From assembly GCF_026041215.1 (NCBI RefSeq), contig NZ_JAPEIQ010000021.1, positions 62,001-126,000 of the forward strand: a DNA stretch of 64,000 nt, read 5' to 3'. Every line of letters starts with the position of its first letter. The stretch's first letter is position 1. Shown here piece by piece: positions 25,384-32,677 of this stretch. The DNA comes from Hoyosella sp. YIM 151337 (GTDB lineage Bacteria > Actinomycetota > Actinomycetes > Mycobacteriales > Mycobacteriaceae). The position numbers were made by a program, and so were the translations under genes. The notes under the pieces are model-generated. The model was not told the DNA's origin, did not search any database, and saw nothing but the letters and a program-made list of their open reading frames with translations.

Positions 25384-26556
25384 ATGGCCAGCAGCAACGA
25401 ATGGTTCGAAACGATCGCTGAAGCCCAGCAGCGAGCCAAGAAGCAAGTACCCAAGTCCGTTTACCTCGCGCTTCTCGCTGGGTCGGAGAAGGGTGTCACC
25501 TTACGAGACAACGTCGATGCCTTCGGTGAGCTCGGTTTCCGGCCGCACATTGCAGATCTGCCCCAGGTTCGCGATCAGGCAACGAGCGTTCTCGGACAGG
25601 ACGTGTCGCTGCCGGTACTCATCTCTCCGACCGGCGTCCAGGCAATTCACCCCGATGGTGAGGTCGCGGTTGCCCGGGCGGCAGCTGCGGCGGGGACCGC
25701 GATGGGCCTGAGTTCGTTCGCTAGCAAGCCTGTTGAAGACGTGGTGAACGCGAACCCGAAGACGTTCTATCAGGCGTACTGGATGGGTGGACGGGATGCG
25801 ATCAGCGCTCGGCTCGACCGTGCGAAACGCGCAGGTGCGCAGGGCCTTATCGTCACACTTGACTGGACGTTCGCCACTGGACGCGATTGGGGCAGCCCGG
25901 CCCTTCCAGAGCGGCTCGACTTCAAGACGATGATGCGGTTTGCTCCGCAGGCTGTTCGGCGGCCGCGCTGGCTATCCCGCTTCGTGCGCAGCGGCTCACT
26001 CCCGGACCTTACCGCGCCGAATCTCGCGGAGCCCGGGGAACCTGGCCCAACCTTCTTTGGCGCGTATTACGAATGGATGCAGACACCCTCACCCACGTGG
26101 GAGGACCTTGCCTGGCTGCGTGAGCAGTGGGACGGCCCCCTGATGATCAAGGGCATCATGCATCCTGATGACGCGCGCCGCGCCGTCGATGTCGGCGCGA
26201 ATGCGATTTCTGTGTCTAATCACGGCGGAAATAACCTCGACAGCACTCCGGCTGCAATCCGTGCGCTGCCGGGTATCGCGGCTGCAGTGGGCGACGACAT
26301 TGAGGTCGTCCTGGACGGTGGGATTCGGCGCGGCAGTGATGTCGTGAAAGCGATCGCACTTGGTGCGCGCGCGGTCATGATCGGCCGGGCCTATCTGTGG
26401 GGCATGGCGGCAAATGGCGAGAAGGGGGTGACCAACGTGATCGAGATCTTGCGCTCCGGCATCGACTCTGCGCTGCTCGGACTCGGGAAGTCCTCCATCC
26501 ACGACGTCACTCCCGAAGATCTCGTCATCCCCGCAGATTTCACCCGCGGAATGTGA
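25384..26556 (+). CDS. mftD: Pre-mycofactocin synthase MftD (FMN-dependent)
   Basis: A 390-aa FMN enzyme of the 2-hydroxy-acid oxidase fold. VLISPTGVQAIHPDGEVAVARAAAAAG matches the family N-terminal barrel, and VSNHGGNNLDSTPAAIRALPGI (about 279-300) carries the catalytic histidine region. VLDGGIRRGSDVVKAIALGARAVMIGR is the phosphate-binding end. MftD oxidatively deaminates AHDP, the dipeptide-derived intermediate, to pre-mycofactocin. GGAAGGAACACC precedes the ATG, 42 bp after mftC. The usual next genes mftE and mftF are absent; a microprotein gene follows. Confidence 0.95.
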   Translation: MASSNEWFETIAEAQQRAKKQVPKSVYLALLAGSEKGVTLRDNVDAFGELGFRPHIADLPQVRDQATSVLGQDVSLPVLISPTGVQAIHPDGEVAVARAAAAAGTAMGLSSFASKPVEDVVNANPKTFYQAYWMGGRDAISARLDRAKRAGAQGLIVTLDWTFATGRDWGSPALPERLDFKTMMRFAPQAVRRPRWLSRFVRSGSLPDLTAPNLAEPGEPGPTFFGAYYEWMQTPSPTWEDLAWLREQWDGPLMIKGIMHPDDARRAVDVGANAISVSNHGGNNLDSTPAAIRALPGIAAAVGDDIEVVLDGGIRRGSDVVKAIALGARAVMIGRAYLWGMAANGEKGVTNVIEILRSGIDSALLGLGKSSIHDVTPEDLVIPADFTRGM

Positions 26557-26604
26557 CCATATCGAGGTTTACTCCGAAGCGCCGCAGCCTGTCACGTAAC
26601 ATGT

Positions 26605-26624
26605 ACGGCTAGCCGTTTCGGCTA
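26605..26624. promoter_or_regulatory. Nested palindromes between mftD and the microprotein gene
   Basis: ACGGCTAGCCGT (26605-26616) is a 12-bp perfect palindrome. TAGCCG-TTT-CGGCTA (26610-26624) overlaps it. They lie 25-44 bp before the microprotein start and could be an operator or a small hairpin. Confidence 0.4.
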
Positions 26625-26648
26625 ACAGTCTAGCGACCCGGAGGAAAC

Positions 26649-26807
26649 ATGCCCCCCATCATGGTTTTCGACCTATCAACACTGGGACAGGAGCAGCTGG
26701 GTTTCCCGCCGGCTGACCTTTACACCGCCATCATCGACGGCCTCATCGCCGTTTCAGCCTTCGTCAACGAAGTAACTGGCGGAGTATTCGGATTACCTGT
26801 TTTCTAG
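26649..26807 (+). CDS. Orphan 52-aa microprotein downstream of mftD
   Basis: Small open frame beginning MPPIMVFDLST and ending GGVFGLPVF. GGAGG stands 5 nt before the ATG, and a perfect 15-bp terminator stem follows 15 nt after the stop, so it is a well-defined transcription-translation unit. The sequence has an acidic, Leu/Ile/Val-rich central helix (ADLYTAIIDGLIAVSAFVNEV) that could be amphipathic or membrane-associated. It has no cysteines. I recognise no family. Its position after mftD raises the possibility of a mycofactocin-linked accessory protein, but it has its own upstream palindrome and may be independent. Confidence 0.6.
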   Translation: MPPIMVFDLSTLGQEQLGFPPADLYTAIIDGLIAVSAFVNEVTGGVFGLPVF

Positions 26808-26822
26808 CACGCGGCACAAAAC

Positions 26823-26857
26823 GATGCGGCGCCGGTTGGACTAACCGGCGCCGCATC
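26823..26857 (+). terminator. Strong terminator after the microprotein
   Basis: Perfect 15-bp stem (GATGCGGCGCCGGTT and complement) with loop GGACT. Confidence 0.8.
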
Positions 26858-26906
26858 TCGGGACACGACGGGCGCCGAGCGCTGGGAGGACCCGCCGTTT
26901 GTTACG

Positions 26907-27116
26907 TTACTGACTCGGTTCGGGCAACTGGCACTCCGCGACCTCCGGGTTGACACCGAAGTAATTCAACGGTCCCGCGATGATTGTCACCACGAGTGTG
27001 CTTACGCCGGGGCAGTCAGGTGGCGTGTCTGTGTACAAGCCACGCTGCCCTGCTGCGATTGCACCGACAATCAGCCAGATGAGCGCGATCGTGACGAGCA
27101 AGCCTCCGATACGCAT
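26907..27116 (-). CDS. Small membrane protein, unknown function
   Basis: A 69-aa protein with one N-terminal membrane span (LLVTIALIWLIVGAIAAGQRG) and a second hydrophobic stretch (VSTLVVTIIAGPLNYFGV). Two cysteines (DCPG and AECQL) in the probably external half could form a disulfide. GAGGTGA lies 6 nt upstream of the ATG. It is the last gene of a CsbD / DUF6131 / membrane-protein operon next to SigF, so a stress-related envelope role is plausible but unproven. Confidence 0.65.
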   Translation of the reverse strand: MRIGGLLVTIALIWLIVGAIAAGQRGLYTDTPPDCPGVSTLVVTIIAGPLNYFGVNPEVAECQLPEPSQ

Positions 27117-27127
27117 GGTTGGTCACC

Positions 27128-27283
27128 TCAATACCAGTAGCGGCGTCCTGCCACTGGCCTGCCAACGGCTCCGAGAAGCGCGAGAATGGCACCGATAACC
27201 AGCAGCGCGATACCAATCGTCCACAGGATCTGGATACCGGCAAGCCAGCCGATAACCAGCAGAATCAAACCCAGTACGATCAT
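27128..27283 (-). CDS. DUF6131-like 51-aa hydrophobic protein
   Basis: A 51-aa protein starting MIVLGLILLVIGWLAG, with two short hydrophobic helices separated by IQILWTIG and a basic, aromatic tail GRRYWY. This matches the compact actinobacterial family DUF6131. Its ATG shares one base with the stop of the csbD-like gene (TGATG), and the next gene follows after 11 bp, so the three genes form an operon. AAAGGAA provides the ribosome site. Function is unknown; such proteins are often stress-induced. Confidence 0.75.
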   Translation of the reverse strand: MIVLGLILLVIGWLAGIQILWTIGIALLVIGAILALLGAVGRPVAGRRYWY

Positions 27284-27486
27284 CACTCATTTCCTTTCAG
27301 GGCATCTTTCGCATCCTTGAAGGCATCGGTGACCTTGTCTTTTGCCTGCTTTGCCTTGGCCGCCGTTTTATCCTTCCTACCCTCGGCCTGCAGATCTTCG
27401 TCGTGCGTGCGTTCACCGATCTTCTGCTTAGCGTCACCAGTGACCTCTTGAGTCTTGGGCTTCATACGATCCGCAAAGCCAGCCAT
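27283..27486 (-). CDS. CsbD-like general stress protein
   Basis: A 67-aa highly charged protein (Lys, Asp and Glu-rich, no tryptophan or cysteine). GFADRMKPKTQEVTGDAKQKIGERTHDEDLQAEGRKDKTAAKAKQ matches the CsbD pattern of small hydrophilic helical proteins. CsbD of Bacillus belongs to the SigB general stress regulon; the function is unknown but it behaves like an abundant desiccation-type protein. AAAGGAGAG lies before the ATG. It heads the operon with the DUF6131-like and membrane proteins, 440 bp from the SigF gene. Confidence 0.85.
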   Translation of the reverse strand: MAGFADRMKPKTQEVTGDAKQKIGERTHDEDLQAEGRKDKTAAKAKQAKDKVTDAFKDAKDALKGNE

Positions 27487-27595
27487 CAGATCTCTCCTTT
27501 GAACTCATTCCGCACGCCGACCGCCCAGGGGCGTCGCTAAGTGCGACAATAGGTACATTCCCCGTCGGACGCGCTTTTATACATCACTCTTGTTT

Positions 27596-27859
27596 TTAAG
27601 CATCGAGAGGTCCTCTGCCCTCTGTCGACGTTTGCCGATCGTGAGTGTCTGGCAGGGCTTCAGCTTTCCTGGCTGCGTTCTTTCGCCACAGCACGCCGCC
27701 AAGCACGAGCAGAACGACACCGGCAATCGCGGCTGCGACTGCTCCACCGGTGACACCGCCCGCTGCCGCAACAATTGCCAGTGCGATTGCAACTACGGCT
27801 GCACCAATCAGCAGATATGCGGCGTTTCCGAATGGGGCGCTAGGGCTGCGCTCACTCAT
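27596..27859 (-). CDS. Small two-helix membrane protein, unknown
   Basis: An 87-aa protein with a short polar start, two alanine/valine-rich membrane spans (LLIGAAVVAIALAIVAAAGG and AVAAAIAGVVLLVLGGVLW) and a charged cytoplasmic tail (KNAARKAEALPDTHDRQTSTEG). GGAAAGGAGC is the ribosome site. Upstream, 27891-27916, is a GTAT-N16-GGGTAC element resembling SigF-type promoters, which suggests stress induction by the adjacent sigma factor. No named family is recognised. Confidence 0.7.
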   Translation of the reverse strand: MSERSPSAPFGNAAYLLIGAAVVAIALAIVAAAGGVTGGAVAAAIAGVVLLVLGGVLWRKNAARKAEALPDTHDRQTSTEGRGPLDA

Positions 27860-27890
27860 TTTCGCTCCTTTCCAGTCTCCACCTGCAAGA

Positions 27891-27916
27891 AGTACCCGCG
27901 GCCCAGTTCCGGCATA
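27891..27916 (-). promoter_or_regulatory. Putative SigF-type promoter of the small membrane protein
   Basis: Reverse strand: GTAT, 16 nt, GGGTAC. This resembles the actinobacterial SigF consensus GTTT-N15-17-GGGTA. The same pattern precedes rsbW. Confidence 0.45.
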
Positions 27917-27925
27917 CCTGGTGAG

Positions 27926-28693
27926 TTATCCCTGGTCTTTGATTTGCGTGCGGAGTGTGCGCAGAGCTTTGTCAATTAGCCGCGAGACGTGCACCTGCGA
28001 AATTTGCAGGCGCTGGGCGATCTGGCTCTGTGTCTGCTGCTCAAGAAAGCGCAACCGCATGATCACCCGTTCCCGTTCAGGAAGTTCTGCTATCGCGGGC
28101 AACAGCATTTGCTGATCGTCAACTCCCTGCAGCCGCTCATCGCTGTCGCCAATCCGGTCCCAGCGGCCCGGTGCGCCGTCACTCGTGCCATTATCCGGAG
28201 CGTCGAGCGATACCACGTGGCAGGCGGCGCCGGCGGCGATTGCCTCGGCCACGTCATCGAATGACTCGCCCAATTCGGCGGCTATTTCGCTCGTGGTGAC
28301 CGAACGGCCGAGTCGCTGCGTCAGATCTGGCGTGGCAGTGGCGATCTGTACTTGCAGTTCCTGCAGCCTGCGTGGCACCCGGATTGCGCCGGAATAGTCA
28401 CGAAAATAGCGCCGCACCTCGCCCATTATCGTGGGAACAGCAAACGAGAGGAACTCCGAACTGCGCTCCGCGTCGAAACGCTCTACCGCTTTCACTAAGC
28501 CAAGCCGCGCGACTTGAATCAAATCCTCTGGTTCTGCGCCACGTCCGTAGAAACGACGGGCGATGTTCCGAGCGAGGGGCAAACACCGAACAATGATCTT
28601 TTCCCGCAGCCGTTCATACTCTGGATTAGCGTCGGGAATTGTCGCGAGCTGCCTCAACAGCGGTACGATATCACTGTAATCGTCACTCGTCAC
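27926..28693 (-). CDS. sigF: Stress sigma factor, SigB/SigF family
   Basis: A 255-aa RNA polymerase sigma-70 group 3 factor with regions 2, 3 and 4. Region 2: VRCLPLARNIARRFYGRGAEPEDLIQVARLGLVKAVERFD. Region 3: RRLQELQVQIATATPDLTQRLGRSVTTSEIAAELG. Region 4 HTH: LPERERVIMRLRFLEQQTQSQIAQRLQISQVHVSRLIDKALRTLR. This directs stress or stationary-phase transcription. GTG 28693 overlaps the stop of the anti-sigma gene (GTGA), a translationally coupled rsbW-sigF pair as in mycobacteria. Confidence 0.93.
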   Translation of the reverse strand: MTSDDYSDIVPLLRQLATIPDANPEYERLREKIIVRCLPLARNIARRFYGRGAEPEDLIQVARLGLVKAVERFDAERSSEFLSFAVPTIMGEVRRYFRDYSGAIRVPRRLQELQVQIATATPDLTQRLGRSVTTSEIAAELGESFDDVAEAIAAGAACHVVSLDAPDNGTSDGAPGRWDRIGDSDERLQGVDDQQMLLPAIAELPERERVIMRLRFLEQQTQSQIAQRLQISQVHVSRLIDKALRTLRTQIKDQG

Positions 28694-29112
28694 GGCGCGG
28701 TGCCGCCCTTACGCTTGCGAAGCTCAATTATCGACGTCCGGGCTCCGTTGGCGCCACCTGGGCTGCGCACCACCGCGGAGTCAGTGAGCGCTTCAATGAT
28801 GTGCCAGCCGAGGCCTGATTGCTGGACTTCAACATCACTGCCGTGCGCGCTCGCTACGGTGATTATCACGCCGTCGATCGTTGACGTGAACGTGCATCGT
28901 ATCTCTGCCCCTTCCGGCGCACGCGCTATCAGTTGCGTGCACGCCTCGTCCATCGCCATCCGCAGATCCTCGACTGAATCGCCGTCAAAATCCGCGCGCG
29001 ACATAATCGCGACGGTGACAAGGCGGGCAAGCGAAAGCTGACTCAGCGTCGCCGGAAAGCTCAGCTCCACTCGTTCCTCAGCTTTGTGGTCTAGCGCAGC
29101 GCGGTCCATCAT
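28690..29112 (-). CDS. rsbW: Anti-sigma factor, RsbW/UsfX-like kinase
   Basis: A 140-aa GHKL-fold serine kinase/anti-sigma factor. The N-box region is DLRMAMDEACTQLIARAP (about residues 49-66), and GLGWHIIEALTD near the C-terminus is the ATP-lid/G2 region. It sequesters the SigF encoded directly downstream until a dephosphorylated STAS antagonist binds it. The STAS gene is divergent at 29364. A GTAT-N15-GGGTAC element upstream suggests autoregulation by SigF. ATG 29112 and the next codon (also ATG) are both possible starts. Confidence 0.9.
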   Translation of the reverse strand: MMDRAALDHKAEERVELSFPATLSQLSLARLVTVAIMSRADFDGDSVEDLRMAMDEACTQLIARAPEGAEIRCTFTSTIDGVIITVASAHGSDVEVQQSGLGWHIIEALTDSAVVRSPGGANGARTSIIELRKRKGGTAP

Positions 29113-29167
29113 CGTTAGCTCCAGGCTGATCGGTTATCGTGCGTCGCGAGCCGTCATTGCTGGGAGA

Positions 29168-29192
29168 GTACCCACCTAGCCCGAACTCATAC
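29168..29192 (-). promoter_or_regulatory. Putative SigF-type autopromoter of rsbW-sigF
   Basis: Reverse strand: GTAT, 15 nt, GGGTAC, 56 bp upstream of rsbW. Nearly the same elements as at 27891-27916. Confidence 0.5.
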
Positions 29193-29363
29193 GCCCGGAA
29201 TTAAGCCGTTTGTTGAGCCGACTCTCAAGTGACGGGTAACATCAAGATTGGTTGAGCACACAGCCGCTGCGGGATGCGTGAAGATTCGGCACCGGGCTGT
29301 GTGCGTGAGCTAGTGCGTGGTTTCACGCTCCCATCGTCGCAATAGATGGGAGGAACCTCCGCG

Positions 29364-29768
29364 ATGAAGACGCATCTGATACCAACTCATGGCGGCGTCA
29401 ACGCTCACGTATCTGTCGAGCGCACGTTCAGCGGTGTCGTTATTGTCCGGTTATCCGGGGAAATCGACGCTGCCAACTCGCAGGATGTGTGGAGCGCACT
29501 CGCCTCTCACCTCGGCCCGGGGGGTCCACGGATCTTCGACCTGACGGGTGTCACATTTCTTGGCGTGAGTGGCGCGGAAGTTCTTTTACGTGCCGTAGAA
29601 CTGCTTGCGCAGCATGACACCCGGTTCGCCACCGTGGGCGGCCGGTCAGTCCGCCATGTGTTGTGTGCGGCTAACCTCGATGTTCAGCTCAACCTCGAGC
29701 GGAGTGTGAGCGACGCGGTTCTGGCGCTGGCTCAGCAACCCCCGGTACCAGTTTTGGACCAAAACTGA
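29364..29768 (+). CDS. STAS-domain anti-sigma factor antagonist
   Basis: A 134-aa STAS protein (RsbV/SpoIIAA type). SVERTFSGVVIVRLSGEIDAANSQDVWSAL is the first half of the fold. IFDLTGVTFLGVSGAEVLLRAVELL contains the phosphorylatable serine in the GVSG position. It probably releases SigF from RsbW by partner switching. ATG 29364 (MKTHLIPT) is chosen because GGGAGG stands 10 nt before it; a 6-codon longer form lacks a ribosome site. A 9-bp inverted repeat covers the stop codon. Confidence 0.88.
   Translation: MKTHLIPTHGGVNAHVSVERTFSGVVIVRLSGEIDAANSQDVWSALASHLGPGGPRIFDLTGVTFLGVSGAEVLLRAVELLAQHDTRFATVGGRSVRHVLCAANLDVQLNLERSVSDAVLALAQQPPVPVLDQN
29749..29767 (+). terminator. Hairpin at the end of the STAS gene
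   Basis: CAGTTTTGG and CCAAAACTG around a single A, covering the stop codon; about 8 bp of stem can form. Confidence 0.45.
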
Positions 29769-29837
29769 TATCTATGGATTCCGCGCTGCCGTATTCCTGC
29801 AGCGCAGACATCGTTGGTTCTGCTCGAAGGAGTTCCG

Positions 29838-30533
29838 ATGACGGAATCGCAGACACCTACTGGTATCGCTGCGCTGATGGCCGAGGCAGCAGTCTCGATG
29901 CAGACCGAACCGGACTATGACGCAACCCTCGAGGCAATCGTGCGCGAGGCGCAGAAGAGCATCCCGGGCACGGATGAAGCCGGGCTTTCACTGTTAAGCA
30001 GCGGAAAGATCACCACTGCAGCGCCGTCATCCCCACTCGTCGAGAAAATCGATTGCTTCCAGTACGAGTTCGAAGAAGGCCCCTGCGTCGACGCGATACT
30101 CGAGGCCGACTACTTCCGAACGAATGACATGGCAGCAGAATCGCGCTGGCCACGGTTCTCAGAGGCCGCGTTTTCGGCGGGCGTGCAGTCGATGCTGGCT
30201 TTCCGCCTTTTCATCGATGGGCAGACGCTCGGCGCACTCAACCTGTATTCCCGCCACCGTGATGCGTTCGACGATGAAGCGGTGATCACCGGGCGTCCTT
30301 TCGCAGCCCACGCGGCTATCGCGCTGGCACACTCGCGGGAGAAACTCCAGTTGCTTGACGCCCTGGACTCTCGCGATGTCATTGGCATGGCCAAAGGCAT
30401 CTTGATGCAGAGGTTCCAGATCGACGACGAACGTGCTTTCCAGTTGCTCGTGAGCATCTCGCAGCGGAGTCAAGACAAACTACGCGCAGTCGCATCGAAG
30501 ATCGTGACCGAAGCCCGGTCCGCCGCGCGCTAG
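29838..30533 (+). CDS. GAF-ANTAR regulatory protein
   Basis: A 231-aa protein. Residues about 15-165 form a GAF domain with the ETEPDYDATLEAIVREAQKSIPGTDEAGLSLL start and EGPCVDAI motif seen in actinobacterial GAF/ANTAR proteins. A short coiled linker follows, then an ANTAR domain (LDALDSRDVIGMAKGILMQRFQIDDERAFQLLVSISQRS, about 172-210). ANTAR binds tandem RNA hairpins and prevents transcription termination. It would couple a small-molecule or redox signal to antitermination. GAAGGAG precedes ATG 29838. It follows the STAS gene by 69 bp, so it belongs to the stress-signalling island. The RNA targets are unknown. Confidence 0.88.
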   Translation: MTESQTPTGIAALMAEAAVSMQTEPDYDATLEAIVREAQKSIPGTDEAGLSLLSSGKITTAAPSSPLVEKIDCFQYEFEEGPCVDAILEADYFRTNDMAAESRWPRFSEAAFSAGVQSMLAFRLFIDGQTLGALNLYSRHRDAFDDEAVITGRPFAAHAAIALAHSREKLQLLDALDSRDVIGMAKGILMQRFQIDDERAFQLLVSISQRSQDKLRAVASKIVTEARSAAR

Positions 30534-30631
30534 CATCCGCACAGGCACACAATGCGCTGAAGACGTATGAAACCGGGCGAATCGGGTTAACCTTCTCACG
30601 ATTGGTCCCACTTCGGTTCAAAGGAGCATTC

Positions 30632-31012
30632 GTGAACACTCGTTTCGTGAAGAAATCGCTGGCTGCGGCTGCAATCGTGGCGCTCGCTACGGTGCTTCCC
30701 GCCTGTGGCAACGGGGACACCGAGACTGAGACAGAGCAGACACCCACTAACGCGGTGGGTGGCGCGGTCGACGCGATAGTCGATTTGGCGTTCGTCACGG
30801 CACTGCGCACGCAGTATCCGGATGTGGCCGCCGATATGACGGACGAGGAGATCCTCTCTGCCGCCGAGGACGTGTGCGACGACATCCGGGATGGCGATGA
30901 CCGATCAGACCTCATCGATTCCGTACGCGACTCGTTCGAGCGGGACGGCGAAGAACTCGACGACGCACGGGCCGAGCAGATTCTGAATTTGCTGCAAACG
31001 TCAGGCTGCTAG
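30632..31012 (+). CDS. DUF732-like lipoprotein
   Basis: A 126-aa exported lipoprotein: basic start (NTRFVKKS), hydrophobic core (LAAAAIVALATVLPAC) with a lipobox cysteine, then an acidic Thr/Glu-rich spacer (GDTETETEQT). The mature domain resembles DUF732, common in mycobacteria. It has two cysteines (DVCDD and SGC) about 40 residues apart that likely form a disulfide. GTG 30632 is chosen because AAAGGAG lies 6 nt upstream. It ends before a stem-loop and is probably monocistronic. Function is unknown. Confidence 0.75.
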   Translation: MNTRFVKKSLAAAAIVALATVLPACGNGDTETETEQTPTNAVGGAVDAIVDLAFVTALRTQYPDVAADMTDEEILSAAEDVCDDIRDGDDRSDLIDSVRDSFERDGEELDDARAEQILNLLQTSGC

Positions 31013-31022
31013 GCAATCGGTA

Positions 31023-31050
31023 CGTTGCTTGTCCCAGAGGGCAAGCAACG
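31023..31050 (+). terminator. Terminator after the DUF732 lipoprotein
   Basis: CGTTGCTTG (31023-31031) pairs with CAAGCAACG (31042-31050) across a 10-nt loop, starting 10 nt past the stop. Confidence 0.65.
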
Positions 31051-31061
31051 CCCCCCCGCTC

Positions 31062-31097
31062 TTGCATATACGTATACTTCTACTTATAGTTATCCTG
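31062..31097 (+). promoter_or_regulatory. Promoter of the EXLDI gene, leaderless
   Basis: -35 TTGCAT (31062-31067), 17-bp spacer, -10 TATAGT (31085-31090). Six nt later comes the GTG start codon, placing transcription start at or beside it. The spacer includes the palindrome TATACGTATA (31067-31076), a likely operator. Confidence 0.65.
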
Positions 31098-31612
31098 TGC
31101 CCAACAAGACCATCTACGTCTCCGATGACGACCTTCCGCTATTCACGCGCGCCCAGGAACTCATCGGAGGGAACCTCTCCGGTGCAATCGTCGCCGCGCT
31201 GCGCAGGTTCATCGAACTCGAAGAAGGCCGGCGCGAGGGCTACGAAGAGGTCGTACTCCGGGTAGGCCACAACGGCGTGCGACAGGTGCGCTTTTCCGGC
31301 ACCCTCCTCGGCGAGTGGCGCGACCTCAACGACCGCCGCATCGAGCACATCCGCGTGTATCGCAGCTTAAAAGGCAAATTCGTGCTACACGCGCAATACT
31401 CCAATTGGTCGGAGTATCCCACGGAAGCGAACTGGCTCAAAGACCTGAAGAACTGGCGACGGTTACTGAGCGTGGGCGACCAGGACTGGGGCGACTTCAC
31501 GTTAACGATCGCCGACGAAATTACCGAGTTTCGCGACAAACTGCCGGCGAAATTCTACGAACGTGTCGCAAGCGTCGCCGACCTGCCCAATATCGAAGAC
31601 CTCGACATCTAG
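31097..31612 (+). CDS. EXLDI family protein with RHH-like N-terminus
   Basis: A 171-aa protein ending in EDLDI, the tag-like C-terminus that names the EXLDI family, which is found beside DrrA/DrrB-type ABC exporters as here. Residues 2-42 (KTIYVSDDDLPLFTRAQELI then NLSGAIVAALRRFIELEE) show the strand-helix-helix pattern of ribbon-helix-helix DNA-binding proteins. The following domain has DLKNWRRLLSVGDQDWGDFTLTIADEITEFRDKLP. GTG 31097 is chosen from the promoter geometry. It may be the autoregulated repressor of the ABC operon 117 bp downstream; that role is inference, since the family is uncharacterised to my knowledge. Confidence 0.8.
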   Translation: MPNKTIYVSDDDLPLFTRAQELIGGNLSGAIVAALRRFIELEEGRREGYEEVVLRVGHNGVRQVRFSGTLLGEWRDLNDRRIEHIRVYRSLKGKFVLHAQYSNWSEYPTEANWLKDLKNWRRLLSVGDQDWGDFTLTIADEITEFRDKLPAKFYERVASVADLPNIEDLDI

Positions 31613-31729
31613 CAGGGGGCGAGAGCCCCGCAGGCTCCACAACCGAATACCCTCCGCGTTTGCCCCACAGGGCCAACGCGTCGATAACTCATGCACTAAT
31701 GCGCATTTCTGAATGAAAGAAGGCTGACG

Positions 31730-32677
31730 ATGAGCGCTCCTCTAGCGATCTTCGCGCGCGGACTAACCAAGCACTACGGCGAGAATGCAGTGCTGAACGG
31801 CATCGACATAGCGATTCCGAAGGGGACGGTGTTTGCGCTACTTGGCCCTAACGGCGCCGGAAAGACGACAACCGTCCGCATCCTGACAACGCTGACAAAG
31901 CCGGACGGTGGGACAGCGGTAATCGCGAGTGCGGATATCGCAGACGACCCTGACGGTGTGCGCAGGCGCATCGGCGTAACAGGCCAGTTTTCTGCGGTGG
32001 ATGAACTCCTCACCGCTAGGGAAAACCTGCTGCTGATGAGCGACCTCCTCCACTTGCCTCGTCGCGCAGGCAAGAACCGTGCACAGGAGTTACTCGAACA
32101 GTTTGATCTGCTCGACGCTGCCGACAGAACCAGCAGCACATTTTCAGGCGGCATGCTGCGCCGGCTGGATCTGGCGATGACACTCATGGGAAATCCAGAA
32201 ATACTCTTCCTCGATGAACCTACGACTGGACTCGATCCGCGCAGCCGTCGCGCGATGTGGGACATCATCAGAATGCTTGTCACACAGGGGACGACGGTGT
32301 TTCTTACGACGCAGTACCTCGAAGAGGCGGACCAGCTCGCGAACCAGATCGCTGTGCTCGATAACGGACGCATCGTGGCGGCAGGAACACCCAGCGAATT
32401 AAAGCGCCTTGTTCCTGGCGGTCATATCAAACTCGAGTTCTCCAGTTCCAGCGATCTTGAGGCCGCTGCCGTTAGCTTCAGCAGAGCTGTGCGCGATGAG
32501 GAAGCCCTAACCCTGTCCGTAGCCAGCGACGGCGGTGTAGCTTCCCTCCGCAACGTTCTCGATCAACTGTCTGACGCAGGTGTCGAACCCGACGGTATCT
32601 CGGTACACACACCCGATCTCGATGACGTCTTTCTTACCCTCACTGGCCATACCGCAGAAAAGGAAACCACCCGATGA
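31730..32677 (+). CDS. ABC exporter ATPase, DrrA-like
   Basis: A 315-aa ATP-binding subunit of an ABC-2 type exporter. Walker A: GPNGAGKTTTVRIL (about 38-51). Signature: FSGGMLRRLDLAM. Walker B and D-loop: ILFLDEPTTGLDP. The C-terminal 80 residues are the regulatory extension of daunorubicin-resistance-type ATPases. GAAGG lies 8 nt before the ATG. The stop overlaps the permease start by ATGA. Likely exports a hydrophobic drug or lipid; the substrate is unknown. Confidence 0.92.
   Translation: MSAPLAIFARGLTKHYGENAVLNGIDIAIPKGTVFALLGPNGAGKTTTVRILTTLTKPDGGTAVIASADIADDPDGVRRRIGVTGQFSAVDELLTARENLLLMSDLLHLPRRAGKNRAQELLEQFDLLDAADRTSSTFSGGMLRRLDLAMTLMGNPEILFLDEPTTGLDPRSRRAMWDIIRMLVTQGTTVFLTTQYLEEADQLANQIAVLDNGRIVAAGTPSELKRLVPGGHIKLEFSSSSDLEAAAVSFSRAVRDEEALTLSVASDGGVASLRNVLDQLSDAGVEPDGISVHTPDLDDVFLTLTGHTAEKETTR

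Noticed and set aside
29206-29240. SigF-type promoter for the STAS gene
   Set aside because: GTTT and GGGTAA are present but 22 nt apart, too far for the SigF spacing of 15-17.
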